Shown: one piece after another, positions 8,644 to 18,516 of the stretch
Numbering within the stretch: the first letter of the stretch is position 1
How the letters are laid out: each line of letters begins with the position of its first letter
Source: Bombella intestini
GTDB lineage: Bacteria; Pseudomonadota; Alphaproteobacteria; Acetobacterales; Acetobacteraceae
Assembly: GCF_002003665.1 (NCBI RefSeq)
Contig: NZ_JATM01000002.1
Location: forward strand, 248,001-312,000
DNA length: 64,000 nt
Direction: 5' to 3'
Program-made: the position numbers and the translations under genes
Notes under the pieces: model-generated
What the model was told of the DNA's origin: nothing
The model's input: the letters and a program-made list of their open reading frames with translations, nothing else
The model's database searches: none

Positions 8644-9834
8644 ATGACAGTATGGGATGTGGCCGTCATAGGGGCGGGGGCAGCCGGAATGATGGCCGCT
8701 GCTACAGCAGGACAGAGAGGGGCGAAGACTATCCTGCTTGATCATGCCGATCAGCCGGGGAAGAAGATTCTCATTTCTGGTGGGGGACGGTGTAATTTCA
8801 CCAACCTAAAAGCGGATTGGACGCATTATCGTTCTGAAAATCCACGTTTCTGCCGGTCAGCGTTAGCACGCTATCGGCCACGGGATTTCCTCTCCCTTGT
8901 CGAAAAACACCGTATCCGCTGGCATGAGAAGGAAGATGGTCAGCTCTTCTGCGATGAATCGGCCAGACAGATCGTCACCATGTTGGAAGATGAGTGTCGG
9001 GCGGGTGGAGTACAGTTTCAGCTTGGGTGTTCTCTGAGCGACATAAGGCACGATGGCCATGTCTTCACGCTGGATACGTCATGGGGGGGTGTTCAGGCAC
9101 GGTCTGTCATTCTGGCGACAGGTGGGCTGTCCATTCCTAAATTGGGCGCAACGGACTTCACCCTGAAAATGGCCCGGCAGTTCGGGTTAAGGGTCGTGCC
9201 GCCGGCCCCGGCTCTCGTTCCTTTCCTCCTTGAGGAACCTTGGCCAGACCTTGCAGGTGTGTCGCTACAGGTTACGGCTTCGCTTGTGGGGCGGAAAAAG
9301 CCCGTCTTTACTGGTGGGATGGTTTTTACTCATCGGGGTGTGTCTGGTCCGGCCATCTTGCAGATATCGTCATGGTGGGAGGGCAATGAGGCTGTGCGCC
9401 TGAATCTGCTACCCGGTCAGGATGCTCATGAGGTCATGCGGACAGTCTGTCATCAGCGGCCTAAGGCGCATGCGCCAGCTCTGCTGGAAGCTCTGCCCTC
9501 TCGGCTGGTGCGTGTTCTGATTGCTGGAAAATTGGATGATCGCCCCTTAGCTGAACAGCCGGGGAAGGCAATCCGGGCTTTAGCTGCAGAGGTGAATGAC
9601 TGGGTGTTGAAGCCCGTTGGGACAGAAGGTTACCTCAAGGCAGAAGTCATGCGGGGTGGCGTGGATACGAGGGACCTATCGTCCCAGACGATGGAGGCCC
9701 GCACGGTGCCGGGACTGTATATGGTTGGCGAGGCCGTAGATGTGACAGGCTGGTTGGGTGGTTACAACTTCCAATGGGCTTGGGCTAGCGGGGTAGCGGC
9801 TGGACAGTCTGCAGCGGAGCGGGCTGGTAGCTGA
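8644..9834 (+). CDS. NAD(P)/FAD-dependent oxidoreductase, HI0933/BaiN (YhiN) family
   Basis: A flavoprotein of 396 residues. The Rossmann motif VIGAGAAGMM is at residues 8-17, the family signature SGGGRCNFTN at 45-54, and the C-terminal FAD-binding motif VGEAVDVTGWLGGYNFQWAW near the end. Family members are widespread and mostly uncharacterised; one gut homologue is linked to bile-acid reduction, which should not be assumed here. The ATG at 8644 is preferred, with GAGAAAGG about ten bases upstream; an in-frame GTG at 8638 is too close to that site. It follows fzlA by 27 bases and is probably co-transcribed. Confidence 0.88.
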   Translation: MTVWDVAVIGAGAAGMMAAATAGQRGAKTILLDHADQPGKKILISGGGRCNFTNLKADWTHYRSENPRFCRSALARYRPRDFLSLVEKHRIRWHEKEDGQLFCDESARQIVTMLEDECRAGGVQFQLGCSLSDIRHDGHVFTLDTSWGGVQARSVILATGGLSIPKLGATDFTLKMARQFGLRVVPPAPALVPFLLEEPWPDLAGVSLQVTASLVGRKKPVFTGGMVFTHRGVSGPAILQISSWWEGNEAVRLNLLPGQDAHEVMRTVCHQRPKAHAPALLEALPSRLVRVLIAGKLDDRPLAEQPGKAIRALAAEVNDWVLKPVGTEGYLKAEVMRGGVDTRDLSSQTMEARTVPGLYMVGEAVDVTGWLGGYNFQWAWASGVAAGQSAAERAGS

Positions 9835-9876
9835 TGGCGGACATGGTATCGTACCCGTCAGAAGAGAGGCTATGAG

Positions 9877-10635
9877 ATGGCGGCAGGAAAGAAGATTAGA
9901 AAAATGGAACGACAGCCCTGGCCAAGTGATGCGTTGCCAGAGGGTGATGAGCAGGCTCCTGTGAAGCTTCTGCTTGTAGAGGATGATGATAGCCTTGCTG
10001 AGGAAATCGTAGGGGACCTGAGCGGGCGAGGCTATGAGGTCTCTCGTGCGGCGACAGGAACCGAAGGGCTGGAGATGGCCCGCAAGGGGGATTACGCCCT
10101 GCTGGTAATGGATCGCATGTTGCCGGGGCTAGACGGGTTAAGCGTGCTGGAGACCCTGAGAGAACAGGGTATGACTATGCCGGTTCTCGTCTTGTCGGCT
10201 CTGTCCGCAGTGGATGACCGCATCAGTGGTCTAAAAGCGGGTGGGGATGATTACCTTACAAAGCCGTTCGTGATGGAAGAACTGGCGGCTCGGCTGGAAG
10301 CTCTGCTGAGGCGACCTGTTTATGGGCGTACGTCCATGCTGAAACTGGGCCCGCTGGAAATGGACCTTCTCGAACGGCGGGTACGGCGGGACGGACGGGA
10401 GATTGACTTGCTCCCTCGGGAGTTTCGGTTGCTGGAATATATGATCCGGCGTCCCAATACGGTTCTGACCCGCACTATGCTGCTGGAAGATGTCTGGAAT
10501 TACCGGTTCGTGCCCCGTACCAATCTTGTGGATGTGCATATCGGCAAATTGCGGCGCAAGGTGGATAAGGACGGAGAAGAGCCGTTGATCCATAGCATCC
10601 GTGGTGCCGGGTTCTGTTTACGTGTTCCGGAGTGA
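9877..10635 (+). CDS. OmpR/PhoB-family response regulator
   Basis: A two-component DNA-binding regulator of 252 residues. The receiver domain starts near residue 29 (VKLLLVEDDDSL), with phospho-acceptor Asp79 in VMDRMLPGLDG and conserved Lys129 in DYLTKPF. A winged-helix output domain follows (about 155-250: LLPREFRLLEYMIRRPN, VDVHIGKLRRKVD, IHSIRGAGF). The 28-residue N-terminal extension is unusual; the ATG at 9904 (MERQPWPS) is an alternative start. The gene overlaps the kinase gene and sits directly before an RND operon, its probable target. Confidence 0.93.
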   Translation: MAAGKKIRKMERQPWPSDALPEGDEQAPVKLLLVEDDDSLAEEIVGDLSGRGYEVSRAATGTEGLEMARKGDYALLVMDRMLPGLDGLSVLETLREQGMTMPVLVLSALSAVDDRISGLKAGGDDYLTKPFVMEELAARLEALLRRPVYGRTSMLKLGPLEMDLLERRVRRDGREIDLLPREFRLLEYMIRRPNTVLTRTMLLEDVWNYRFVPRTNLVDVHIGKLRRKVDKDGEEPLIHSIRGAGFCLRVPE

Positions 10636-12061
10636 CCTGTTCCGCACGGCGGCTTTCCGGCTGACGCTGGGGCTTGTCTGTGTTGTGGTGCTGGGAATGC
10701 TGCTGGAGCTGGTTCTGCTTTATGGGCAGATCAGTACCTATGAGCAGCTCCGTACCAATGATCTGCTGCGCCGTTCGGCTTCTGTCCTCATGCAGGAGGC
10801 CCCGGGGGACTTGGAAGTCCGGCTGAAGGAACGTAGTACCAGTGAGCTGCGTATTTTTCTTAATGCGGCGGCCTTGTTTGATAAGGACCATCACCCCATT
10901 GCAGGGGATATGACGGCATGGCCTGCGGGATTGACGGCCAGTCAGTCCACCCAAAACCTGTCCTTTGTCTTGCCGGATCACTCCGTGACGATCATGCGTT
11001 TTCTGGTGGTGGAAGTGCCGGGGATGCAGCCGGGGAAGACCCGCCTGTTGGTGCTGGGGCGGTCTCGCCATATGGTGGATGAGCTGCGGCATGTCGCTCG
11101 ACAATGTGCCTTGTTCTCCATGTTGCCAGTCGTACTTTTTGCCCTAACTGCCGGAATGATATTGAGCCGCCGGGCATTGGGGCGCATCACCAAGATGCAT
11201 CATTCCATTGAGCAGATTGTTAAAGGGCAGATGCGGGAAAGGCTGCCTGTTGGACGTGGCCATGATGACCTTGACCGTCTGGCAGGGTCCGTCAACCGGA
11301 TGCTGGACCGGTTGGAGCAGCTGATGGGCGAAATGCGGGATGTGGGCAACGATATCGCCCATGACCTCCGCACGCCTTTAGCTCGTGTTCAGGCCCGATT
11401 AGACCGGCTGAACGGTTTTGTTCTGACGATGGCTGCGACAACAGAGGAAGAAGCACGTTTTGAGCAGGCGATGGCACTGTGTCAGCGTGATTTGGAGCAG
11501 TGTTTTTCGGTTATCACAGCTTTGCTGCGGATTGGGGAGATTGAAAATGGGCAGCGGCGGGCTGGTTTCAGGCGCATGGATGTCATGCCGCTGATTGCCG
11601 ATATGGCCGATCTGTACGAACCTAATGCAGAGACGCAAGGGCTGATTCTGTCTGTCGTGCCGCATGAAGGGCCTGTGGAACTATGGGGGGATGCGGACCT
11701 CCTTAATGAGGTACTAGCCAATCTGCTTGATAATGCCCTCAAATTTACGGGGGAGGGTGGTGAGGTTACTCTGCGAGCAGGCTGTAATGAGCTGTGTGAA
11801 CCGTGGTTTGAGGTACGAGATACGGGGGTCGGCATTGCTGTGGAAGAGCGCAATGCTGTCATGAGCCGTTTTTACCGGGCGGATAAAAGTCGTCACATTC
11901 CCGGTAGTGGGTTAGGGCTGAGCCTCGTGGCGGCCATTATTCGGCTGCATGAAGCTCGCCTCGTAATTGAGGAAAACCGCGAGGGAGAGGTGAGGAGTGG
12001 TACAGTATTCCGTCTCATCTTCCCACATCCGGAAGACGCTCAGGGCACGGGGCAAGGGTAA
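10601..12061 (+). CDS. HAMP-domain sensor histidine kinase
   Basis: Inner-membrane sensor kinase of up to 486 residues. TM1 is at about residues 18-41, followed by a periplasmic sensor of about 125 residues, TM2 at about 168-188 and a HAMP linker. The HisKA H-box is DIAHDLRTPLARVQ with His254. The HATPase_c domain carries LLNEVLANLLDNALKF (N box), VRDTGVGI (G1) and GSGLGLSL (G2). It overlaps the regulator gene by 35 bases from the GTG at 10601, or 14 from the GTG at 10622, so translation is coupled. It likely senses an envelope stress or toxic compound and controls the downstream efflux operon. Confidence 0.93.
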   Translation: MVPGSVYVFRSDLFRTAAFRLTLGLVCVVVLGMLLELVLLYGQISTYEQLRTNDLLRRSASVLMQEAPGDLEVRLKERSTSELRIFLNAAALFDKDHHPIAGDMTAWPAGLTASQSTQNLSFVLPDHSVTIMRFLVVEVPGMQPGKTRLLVLGRSRHMVDELRHVARQCALFSMLPVVLFALTAGMILSRRALGRITKMHHSIEQIVKGQMRERLPVGRGHDDLDRLAGSVNRMLDRLEQLMGEMRDVGNDIAHDLRTPLARVQARLDRLNGFVLTMAATTEEEARFEQAMALCQRDLEQCFSVITALLRIGEIENGQRRAGFRRMDVMPLIADMADLYEPNAETQGLILSVVPHEGPVELWGDADLLNEVLANLLDNALKFTGEGGEVTLRAGCNELCEPWFEVRDTGVGIAVEERNAVMSRFYRADKSRHIPGSGLGLSLVAAIIRLHEARLVIEENREGEVRSGTVFRLIFPHPEDAQGTGQG

Positions 12062-12332
12062 CAGATAGGCGTAAATAAAGTGCTGGCAACTGAGCCATGC
12101 TTCTTAAAAATCTTTTCAGATGAAAAGCATTTTTTCTTTGGGCGTCGTCGTTATAATCCCCCGAATGCGGCGCAAGGGGGACCCAGAATATTCGGGGCCC
12201 CTCCAGGTGGAGAGACAGATTGCTCAGCGGTATTGAGACAGAGAGACGAGCCTATTGCGGGATATTAGAGGCGGGAGATGATTCTCTTACTCCGCCGGGA
12301 CTGCATATCTCTAGTGTAGGTTATTGCCTGTC
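12062..12332 (+). promoter_or_regulatory. Leader and candidate promoter of the RND operon
   Basis: A 271-bp gap between the kinase and the efflux permease. A TATAAT hexamer (12152-12157) is followed at once by an inverted repeat CCCCGAAT (12159-12166)/ATTCGGGG (12190-12197), either an operator or a leader hairpin. No good -35 stands at standard spacing, as expected of an activator-dependent promoter. This is the most likely response-regulator target. No credible coding frame is present. Confidence 0.4.
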
Positions 12333-15300
12333 ATGAATGCCATCGTCCTGACAGCCCTGCGGCGGCCTTATACGTTTGTTGTCATGTCCATCATGATCCT
12401 CATCTTCGGGGTGAGGGCCATTTTGGGAACACCAACGGATGTTTTCCCCAACATCAAGATTCCGACCGTTGCGGTTGTCTGGTCTTATACCGGGCTGATG
12501 CCGGAGGAAGTTTCAGGTCGTATTGTTTATTATTATGAGCGAACGCTAACAGCGACCGTAAATAATATCGAACATATCGAGAGTAGCTCCTATTACGGGC
12601 GAGGGATCGTCAAGGTTTTCTTCCAACCGGGCACAGATGTTAGCGTAGCGCAGACGCAGATTACTTCTGTATCGCAGACGGTCATCAAGCAGCTTCCCAC
12701 TGGGGCTACGCCGCCGCTTATTTTGGCACTGGATGCATCTTCTGTCCCGGTGCTGACCCTACAGGTCAATAACCCCAATATGTCCGCTTCGGAAGTCTAC
12801 AATATGGCTTCCAACCTTATCCGTCCTGAACTTGTTTCTGTGGCGGGGACGGCTATCCCCAACCCTTATGGGGGGGTAGCGGCGGATATTATGGTGGACA
12901 TCGACCCAGTGAAGCTGCTGGCCCATCGGCTTTCCGCTGTTGATGTGGCCAGTGCATTGAATAAGCAGAATATCGTTCTTCCGGCTGGAGACCAGAAGGT
13001 CGGGGCTATGGATTTCATGGTGCGGACTAACTCTGCACCTTTGGATATTGCAGCCTTTAACCGAATGCCCATCAAACAGGTGGGCAATTCCGTCATCTAT
13101 CTGAGGGATGTCGCTTGGGTGCATAAAGGCGGCCCGCCGCAGACCAATGCCGTGCTGGTGCGGGGCAAGCAGGCGGTGATGATCGTTATTCTGAAAAGCG
13201 GTAATGCCTCAACGCTGGATGTGGTGAGCGGGATCAAAAAGTTACTGCCTGACATTCAGAAGACACTGCCTCCCGGTACAAGCATGGATGTGCTGACGGA
13301 TGCTTCCAGTTTCGTGAAGGAATCCGTTGTTGATGTGGTGCGGGAAATGATTACCGCTGCCATTCTGACCAGCCTGACCGTTCTGCTTTTCCTGGGGTCA
13401 TGGCGTTCGACTGTGATTGTGGCCGTGTCTATTCCTCTAGCCATGCTCTCAGCCTTGATCGGCCTCAGTTTGGCAGGGCAGTCCATTAATGTGATGACGC
13501 TGGGCGGGTTGGCACTGGCTGTCGGTATTCTCGTGGATGATGCCACGGTGATGATTGAGAATATCGATGCTCATCTTCATATGGGCAAGGAGCTTGAGCC
13601 TGCCATTGTCGATGCCGCTAATCAGATTGTCATCCCGACATTTGTTTCGACAACATGTATCTGTATCGTTTGGTTCCCTCTCTTTGAGCTGACAGGCGTT
13701 GCGGGTTGGCTGTTCATGCCCATGGCCGAGGCTATCATTTTCGCAATGATCGCTTCTTTCATTCTTTCCAGAACGCTCGTGCCGACAATGGCGAACTGGC
13801 TGCTGGCGGCTCAGGTGGAAAAACAGCGACATCCAGATTATGCGAGCCGGAAGAAGGGCTTCTTCGGCAGGTTTCAGGAAAAATTTGAGTCTTATTTTGA
13901 ACAGTTCAGGCAAGGTTATCATGGTATCCTGCTGACTGCTCTGTCGATCAGAACAAAATTCATCGCTCTGTTCCTTTCCGGTGCGCTGGCGTCTCTCCTT
14001 CTTCTTTTCTTTGTTGGGCAGGATTTCTTCTCGGAGATTAAATCCGGGACTATGCAGATGCATTTTCGGGCACCGGTCGGCACCCGTATTGAAGAAAGTG
14101 CAAAATTAAGTGGTCTGATCGAGAAGAAAATTCGGGAGACTTTACCCGGTCAGGTGAAGTTGATCGTCAATAACTGCGGCCTGCCGATGAGTCAGATGAA
14201 TCAGGCAATGGTGCCTTCTCCCACAACGGGGGCGCAGGATTGCGATGTGACGATCCAGCTGGAGGATTCAGAGAGTCCAATCTCCGATTACCGGAAGCAA
14301 CTGCGCCGGTCTCTCGGGGCGGCTTTTCCGGGGATAGGTTTTACCTTCCAGCCGGGTGACCTTACCGCCAAGATTCTCAATTTCGGTCTACCTTCCCCTA
14401 TTGATGTGCAGATCGTTGGGCGTGACCTCCAACATAATTATGATTTTGCTGTTCATCTAGCGCAGCATCTTCGGCAGATCCCCGGTGCTGTGGATGTCAG
14501 CGTGCAGCAGCCGATGACACAGCCGACCATGCTCATCAATGCTCATCGTAGCTTCGCCATGGGTACGGGGATTACCGAAAAAGATATTGCCTTTAATGTC
14601 CTGACGACCCTTTCAGGGAGTTCGCAGGTTGGTCAGACGTACTATCTCAACCCGCAGGGCACATCTCAGTTGATTGATGTGCAGGCTCCTGCCACCTATC
14701 TCCAGACACTCAATGACCTTGAGAAAATGCCCATTGATAGAGGGGACGGGAACCCCCAGAATGGAACCATGCAGATTCTGGGAGGGGTCAGTCATATTGT
14801 GCAGACGGGCACTCCGGCGGAAGTCTCCCACTATAATATCATGCCGGTGTTCGACATTTATGTCGCTGCGGAAGGTGTAGACCTTGGGACCTTATCCCGG
14901 GCTGTTGGGCGAGAGGTAGAGAAAGTCCGCCCCAATCTGCCGCGTGGCTCCAGCATGGTGGTACGTGGCCAAGTCGTGACAATGAATAATGCCTATGTCC
15001 AGCTGATTGGTGGGCTGTTGCTCTCCATTGTGCTGGTCTATCTGATTATTGTCGTGAATTTTCAGTCATGGCTGGACCCATTCGTTATCATCATGGCTCT
15101 GCCAGCGGCTCTGGGTGGTATTTCGTGGAGCCTGTTCCTGACCCATACCACATTGTCCGTTCCAGCTCTGACAGGGGCTATTATGTGTATGGGGACGGCC
15201 ACCGCTAACGCCGTGCTTGTTGTGGCTTTCGCTCGGGAACGTCTGGAAGCGCACGGTAATGCCGTTCTTGCTGCTTCCGAAGCTGGGTTCGAGCGTATTC

Positions 15301-15512
15301 GTCCCGTGCTGATGACGGCTCTTGCTATGATGATCGGTATGGTCCCAATGTCCATCAGTAATTCCTCCAATGCGCCACTGGGCAAGGCGGTCATCGGAGG
15401 GCTATTGATGGCAACAGTAGCAACGCTACTGTTTGTTCCCTGTGTTTTTGCTCTGATCCATGGCGGTGCCCCGAAGGGTGACCAGACCACTCCAGAAGGA
15501 GAACCTTCATGA
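12333..15512 (+). CDS. Efflux RND transporter permease
   Basis: Inner-membrane proton-driven pump of 1059 residues with the RND layout: TM1 near the N-terminus (RRPYTFVVMSIMILIFG), a large porter loop, TM2-6, a second loop, and TM7-12. The TM4 proton relay is present as Asp402-Asp403 in ILVDDATVMIEN. The sequence is nearer the CzcA/HAE-like single-permease group than the MdtB/C pair found later in this window. The ATG at 12333 is preferred to a TTG at 12324. Its stop overlaps the adaptor start (ATGA). Substrate is not predictable; heavy-metal motifs are not evident. Confidence 0.92.
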   Translation: MNAIVLTALRRPYTFVVMSIMILIFGVRAILGTPTDVFPNIKIPTVAVVWSYTGLMPEEVSGRIVYYYERTLTATVNNIEHIESSSYYGRGIVKVFFQPGTDVSVAQTQITSVSQTVIKQLPTGATPPLILALDASSVPVLTLQVNNPNMSASEVYNMASNLIRPELVSVAGTAIPNPYGGVAADIMVDIDPVKLLAHRLSAVDVASALNKQNIVLPAGDQKVGAMDFMVRTNSAPLDIAAFNRMPIKQVGNSVIYLRDVAWVHKGGPPQTNAVLVRGKQAVMIVILKSGNASTLDVVSGIKKLLPDIQKTLPPGTSMDVLTDASSFVKESVVDVVREMITAAILTSLTVLLFLGSWRSTVIVAVSIPLAMLSALIGLSLAGQSINVMTLGGLALAVGILVDDATVMIENIDAHLHMGKELEPAIVDAANQIVIPTFVSTTCICIVWFPLFELTGVAGWLFMPMAEAIIFAMIASFILSRTLVPTMANWLLAAQVEKQRHPDYASRKKGFFGRFQEKFESYFEQFRQGYHGILLTALSIRTKFIALFLSGALASLLLLFFVGQDFFSEIKSGTMQMHFRAPVGTRIEESAKLSGLIEKKIRETLPGQVKLIVNNCGLPMSQMNQAMVPSPTTGAQDCDVTIQLEDSESPISDYRKQLRRSLGAAFPGIGFTFQPGDLTAKILNFGLPSPIDVQIVGRDLQHNYDFAVHLAQHLRQIPGAVDVSVQQPMTQPTMLINAHRSFAMGTGITEKDIAFNVLTTLSGSSQVGQTYYLNPQGTSQLIDVQAPATYLQTLNDLEKMPIDRGDGNPQNGTMQILGGVSHIVQTGTPAEVSHYNIMPVFDIYVAAEGVDLGTLSRAVGREVEKVRPNLPRGSSMVVRGQVVTMNNAYVQLIGGLLLSIVLVYLIIVVNFQSWLDPFVIIMALPAALGGISWSLFLTHTTLSVPALTGAIMCMGTATANAVLVVAFARERLEAHGNAVLAASEAGFERIRPVLMTALAMMIGMVPMSISNSSNAPLGKAVIGGLLMATVATLLFVPCVFALIHGGAPKGDQTTPEGEPS

Positions 15513-16855
15513 AGCCGTCCACCAATCAGACATCATCTGTGGCCCGTGGTAAGGGGCGTTTGCTGATTCTGATAGTTCTGGCCGTGCTGGTCGGGTTGGT
15601 CGTGCTGGGTCTCGTGCAGCGGGCCTTGCATAAGCGGGAATTAGTGCGGGAGACGCAGGATAGTTCTATTGCCCGTGTTGTGCTAATAAAGGCCCAACCG
15701 GGACCAGCGACTAGGACTGTGGACCTGCCCGCCAATCTGGCTGCATGGTACGAGGCGCCGATTTATGCGCAGGTCTCCGGCTATGTGAAGATGTGGTACA
15801 AGGACTACGGTGCCCACGTGAAACGTGGCGACCTGTTGGCCGAAGTCAGCACACCAAGCATCGATGCCCAATACGCAGCAGCCAAGGCGCATTATGAGGT
15901 CGTCAATGCCCGCTATCAGTTGGCTCTCATTACAACAAAACGTTGGACTGCTCTGCGGGGAACACAGGCTGTATCCCGGCAGGAGGTGGACGTGCAGGCC
16001 GCCAATGCTGCCGCCCAGAAGGCTGAGCTTGATGCCGCTGCTCATGAAGTTGAACGGGTGGAGGCTCTGGAAAATTTCAAGCGGATCGTAGCTCCGTTCG
16101 ATGGGATTGTGACATCCCGTCTGGTTAATGTCGGGGACTATGTGAATGCTGCGGGGGGTAACCTCAATTCCCGTGGTGCCATTGCTGAACTCTTCTCTGT
16201 GGCGGATGTGCATCGGATACGTGTTTTTGTGTCCGTCCCGCAGGATTTTGCGAGTGTCATTTCACCGAGCATCAGTGCGGAGCTGAGCGTCCCTCAATAT
16301 CCGGGGCGTGTGTTTAAGGCGCGTTTCCTGGCAACGGCCAATGCCTTCAATGCCTCTACCCGGACAGTGACAACCGAGTTGGTTCTGGATAATCCCGATG
16401 GGCTGCTTTGGCCCAATTCCTACGCTACGGCCCATATTCAGGCTCCGGGTGACCCGGATGTGCTGATTGTGCCGACTAGTGCGCTCATTTTCCGGGCGCA
16501 GGGAATGCAGGTGGCTAAGGTCGTTAATAATCATATCAGGCTGGAAACCGTGCAGGTCGGCACGAATTTCGGCATGACGACACAAGTGCTTTCCGGCATG
16601 TCTCTGAATGATGAGATTGTGGCTAACCCAACGGCGGATATGCTGGATGGCGATGAAGTCCGAGTTGTGACGCCGACCCGTGGTTATAATGACGTGAAAC
16701 CGAAGGAGCTGGAAAAGCCTGTTCCGAATGTGACGTCAAACGATTTGCGCCGTGTCGGTGCTATGCCGCCACCGGAAGAAAACAGCGCGGACGATCAGCC
16801 AAAACCGGGTGAGGGTGGAGCGGCACCTGCGCCGACCAAACAGGGGCAGCACTGA
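15509..16855 (+). CDS. RND efflux periplasmic adaptor (membrane fusion protein)
   Basis: Adaptor linking permease to outer-membrane channel, 448 residues. A single N-terminal transmembrane anchor (about residues 19-40) is followed by a lipoyl/barrel-sandwich half (YAQVSGYVKMWYKDYGAHVKRG), an alpha-helical hairpin rich in Ala/Glu, the second lipoyl half (IVAPFDGIVTSRLVNVGDYV), a beta-barrel and a membrane-proximal domain. The last 40 residues are a Pro/Glu/Gly-rich low-complexity tail not needed by the fold. The start overlaps the permease stop by four bases, and the stop overlaps the next ATG by one base, so all three genes are translationally coupled. Confidence 0.93.
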   Translation: MKPSTNQTSSVARGKGRLLILIVLAVLVGLVVLGLVQRALHKRELVRETQDSSIARVVLIKAQPGPATRTVDLPANLAAWYEAPIYAQVSGYVKMWYKDYGAHVKRGDLLAEVSTPSIDAQYAAAKAHYEVVNARYQLALITTKRWTALRGTQAVSRQEVDVQAANAAAQKAELDAAAHEVERVEALENFKRIVAPFDGIVTSRLVNVGDYVNAAGGNLNSRGAIAELFSVADVHRIRVFVSVPQDFASVISPSISAELSVPQYPGRVFKARFLATANAFNASTRTVTTELVLDNPDGLLWPNSYATAHIQAPGDPDVLIVPTSALIFRAQGMQVAKVVNNHIRLETVQVGTNFGMTTQVLSGMSLNDEIVANPTADMLDGDEVRVVTPTRGYNDVKPKELEKPVPNVTSNDLRRVGAMPPPEENSADDQPKPGEGGAAPAPTKQGQH

Positions 16856-18459
16856 TGATGAGGACATGGCGGAAGCTGCCGCTGTTGGCGGGTGGATTAT
16901 CGTTTTTTCTGACATCATGTGATCTGGCCCCGAAATACCAGACGCCGCATTTCATCTATCCTGATGGCTGGGAAGGCAAAGGCATCATGGGTAATGCCAA
17001 GCCTGCTGATGCGGTCGTAAGGGGAGAGTGGTGGAAGATTTTTCACGATCCCCAGCTTGATGAGCTTGAAGAACGGCTGAACGCTTATAACCCTGACCTT
17101 CAGGCGGCGGCAGAAGTTTTCACGCAGGAGCGTGATATCGCCCGTGAGACAGAAAGCCGACTGTATCCTCAGATCGCCGGTGGGGCGCAGATGAGCCGGA
17201 ATAAGCAGTCGGAAGGGCGGCTTTTCCTGCGGCGTACCAATAATACACCTATTTATGAATCCAATGTGGCCTACAGCGGGGCAGCCACGTGGGAGCCGGA
17301 TTTCTGGGATGCCATCCGTAATCAGACGCATATGCAGAAGAATCTGGCACAGGCCGGAGCGGCTGAATATGCCCTGACGAGGTTGAGCCTTCAGGCAGAG
17401 CTTGCATCAAATTATATGGCACTGCGTGGGATTGATGCGCAGCTGGCTGTGTATGACGATTCTATCCGGTATTTCCGTACGGCAGTGGAGATCACCCGTC
17501 TCCGGCAGGGCGGAGCCATCGGAGCAGGGCTAGATGTGTCCCGTGCGGAGAATGAGCTATATTCCGCTCAGGCGGCACAAAGCTATTTATTGGCGACCCG
17601 GCAGGTGCAGGAACATGCCATTGCTGTCATGGTCAATGTGGCACCTACCAGCTTCCACATTCAGCCGATCAAGGATTTCCGGCTTCATTTTGATACGATC
17701 CGGGTCAAGGAAGGGATACCTTCTACCTTGCTGGAAAGACGACCTGACGTTGCTGTGAGTGAGCGTCAAATGGCTGCGGCAGCACGCGCCATCGGTGTAT
17801 CCAGAGCAGCCTTTTATCCGCACATTACTATCAGTGCGACAGGCGGGTTTGAGGACGCCGGGTTTGACCTCGCTAGTGTTGCTAAGGCGTTCTGGCGGGT
17901 GGCTGTGCAAGCTGTGGAGCCGCTCTTTACGGGTGGAATGCGGCGTGCTGCCCTGCAACGGGCATGGTCGCAGTATCGGGAGCGTGTGGATTCCTACCGA
18001 GCTACGGTTCTTGCTGCGTTTCAGGACGTGGAAGATGGTTTGAGTCAGACAGCCTTGTATCATCAGGAGCAGCTGCAGCAGCATCAGGCTGTAGATGCCG
18101 CCTTGAGGACGCAGGCTATGACGATGGCTCTTTATACGGGCGGGCTGACAAACTATCTGGATGCACTGGTAGCGCAGCAGGATGCCCTTAAGGCTCGTTT
18201 GCTGGAGGTTCAGGCGCAGACGAGGCAGGTGCAGTCCACGGTCCGGCTGATTCGTGCCCTTGGTGGGGGGTGGTCAAACACGTTGCTACCGGACATTAAG
18301 AGCATCGATCCGATTGGACCGTTACAGTATGAGGGTCTCCATCATGCTCGGCCTGCTGGAGAGGTCCCGGTGGGGACACAGCAGAAAGGGTCTGAGATTC
18401 AACCCCCGGCTGCTGAAAGTGATCTGACAGGGAAGGCCGCCGTGCCAGCTCATCCCTGA
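16855..18459 (+). CDS. RND efflux outer-membrane factor (NodT/TolC-like lipoprotein)
   Basis: Outer-membrane channel subunit of 534 residues. A lipoprotein signal peptide ends in lipobox LTSC with Cys22. Two OEP repeats follow, with the family motif SLLERRPDVAVSERQMAAA-like stretch in the middle and a helical C-terminal half. A Pro/Gly-rich tail of about 60 residues extends past the second repeat. It completes the tripartite pump with the two preceding genes. No terminator is visible after the stop, 120 bases before rplK, so some readthrough into the ribosomal genes is possible. Confidence 0.92.
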   Translation: MMRTWRKLPLLAGGLSFFLTSCDLAPKYQTPHFIYPDGWEGKGIMGNAKPADAVVRGEWWKIFHDPQLDELEERLNAYNPDLQAAAEVFTQERDIARETESRLYPQIAGGAQMSRNKQSEGRLFLRRTNNTPIYESNVAYSGAATWEPDFWDAIRNQTHMQKNLAQAGAAEYALTRLSLQAELASNYMALRGIDAQLAVYDDSIRYFRTAVEITRLRQGGAIGAGLDVSRAENELYSAQAAQSYLLATRQVQEHAIAVMVNVAPTSFHIQPIKDFRLHFDTIRVKEGIPSTLLERRPDVAVSERQMAAAARAIGVSRAAFYPHITISATGGFEDAGFDLASVAKAFWRVAVQAVEPLFTGGMRRAALQRAWSQYRERVDSYRATVLAAFQDVEDGLSQTALYHQEQLQQHQAVDAALRTQAMTMALYTGGLTNYLDALVAQQDALKARLLEVQAQTRQVQSTVRLIRALGGGWSNTLLPDIKSIDPIGPLQYEGLHHARPAGEVPVGTQQKGSEIQPPAAESDLTGKAAVPAHP

Positions 18460-18466
18460 TTCCAGC

Positions 18467-18495
18467 TTGACGCTATGGGGGGAATGGTCTAGGCA
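18467..18495 (+). promoter_or_regulatory. Candidate promoter of rplK-rplA
   Basis: TTGACG (18467-18472) is separated by 17 bases from TAGGCA (18490-18495), 85 bp upstream of rplK. The -35 and spacing are good, the -10 is weak. It is the best candidate in the short gap after the efflux operon. Confidence 0.4.
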
Positions 18496-18516
18496 CCCTC
18501 TCAGTCGAACGTGGGA

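Noticed and set aside
12080-12268. A 62-codon frame between the kinase and the efflux permease
   Set aside because: No ribosome site, no recognisable domain, and it covers a probable promoter and inverted repeat.
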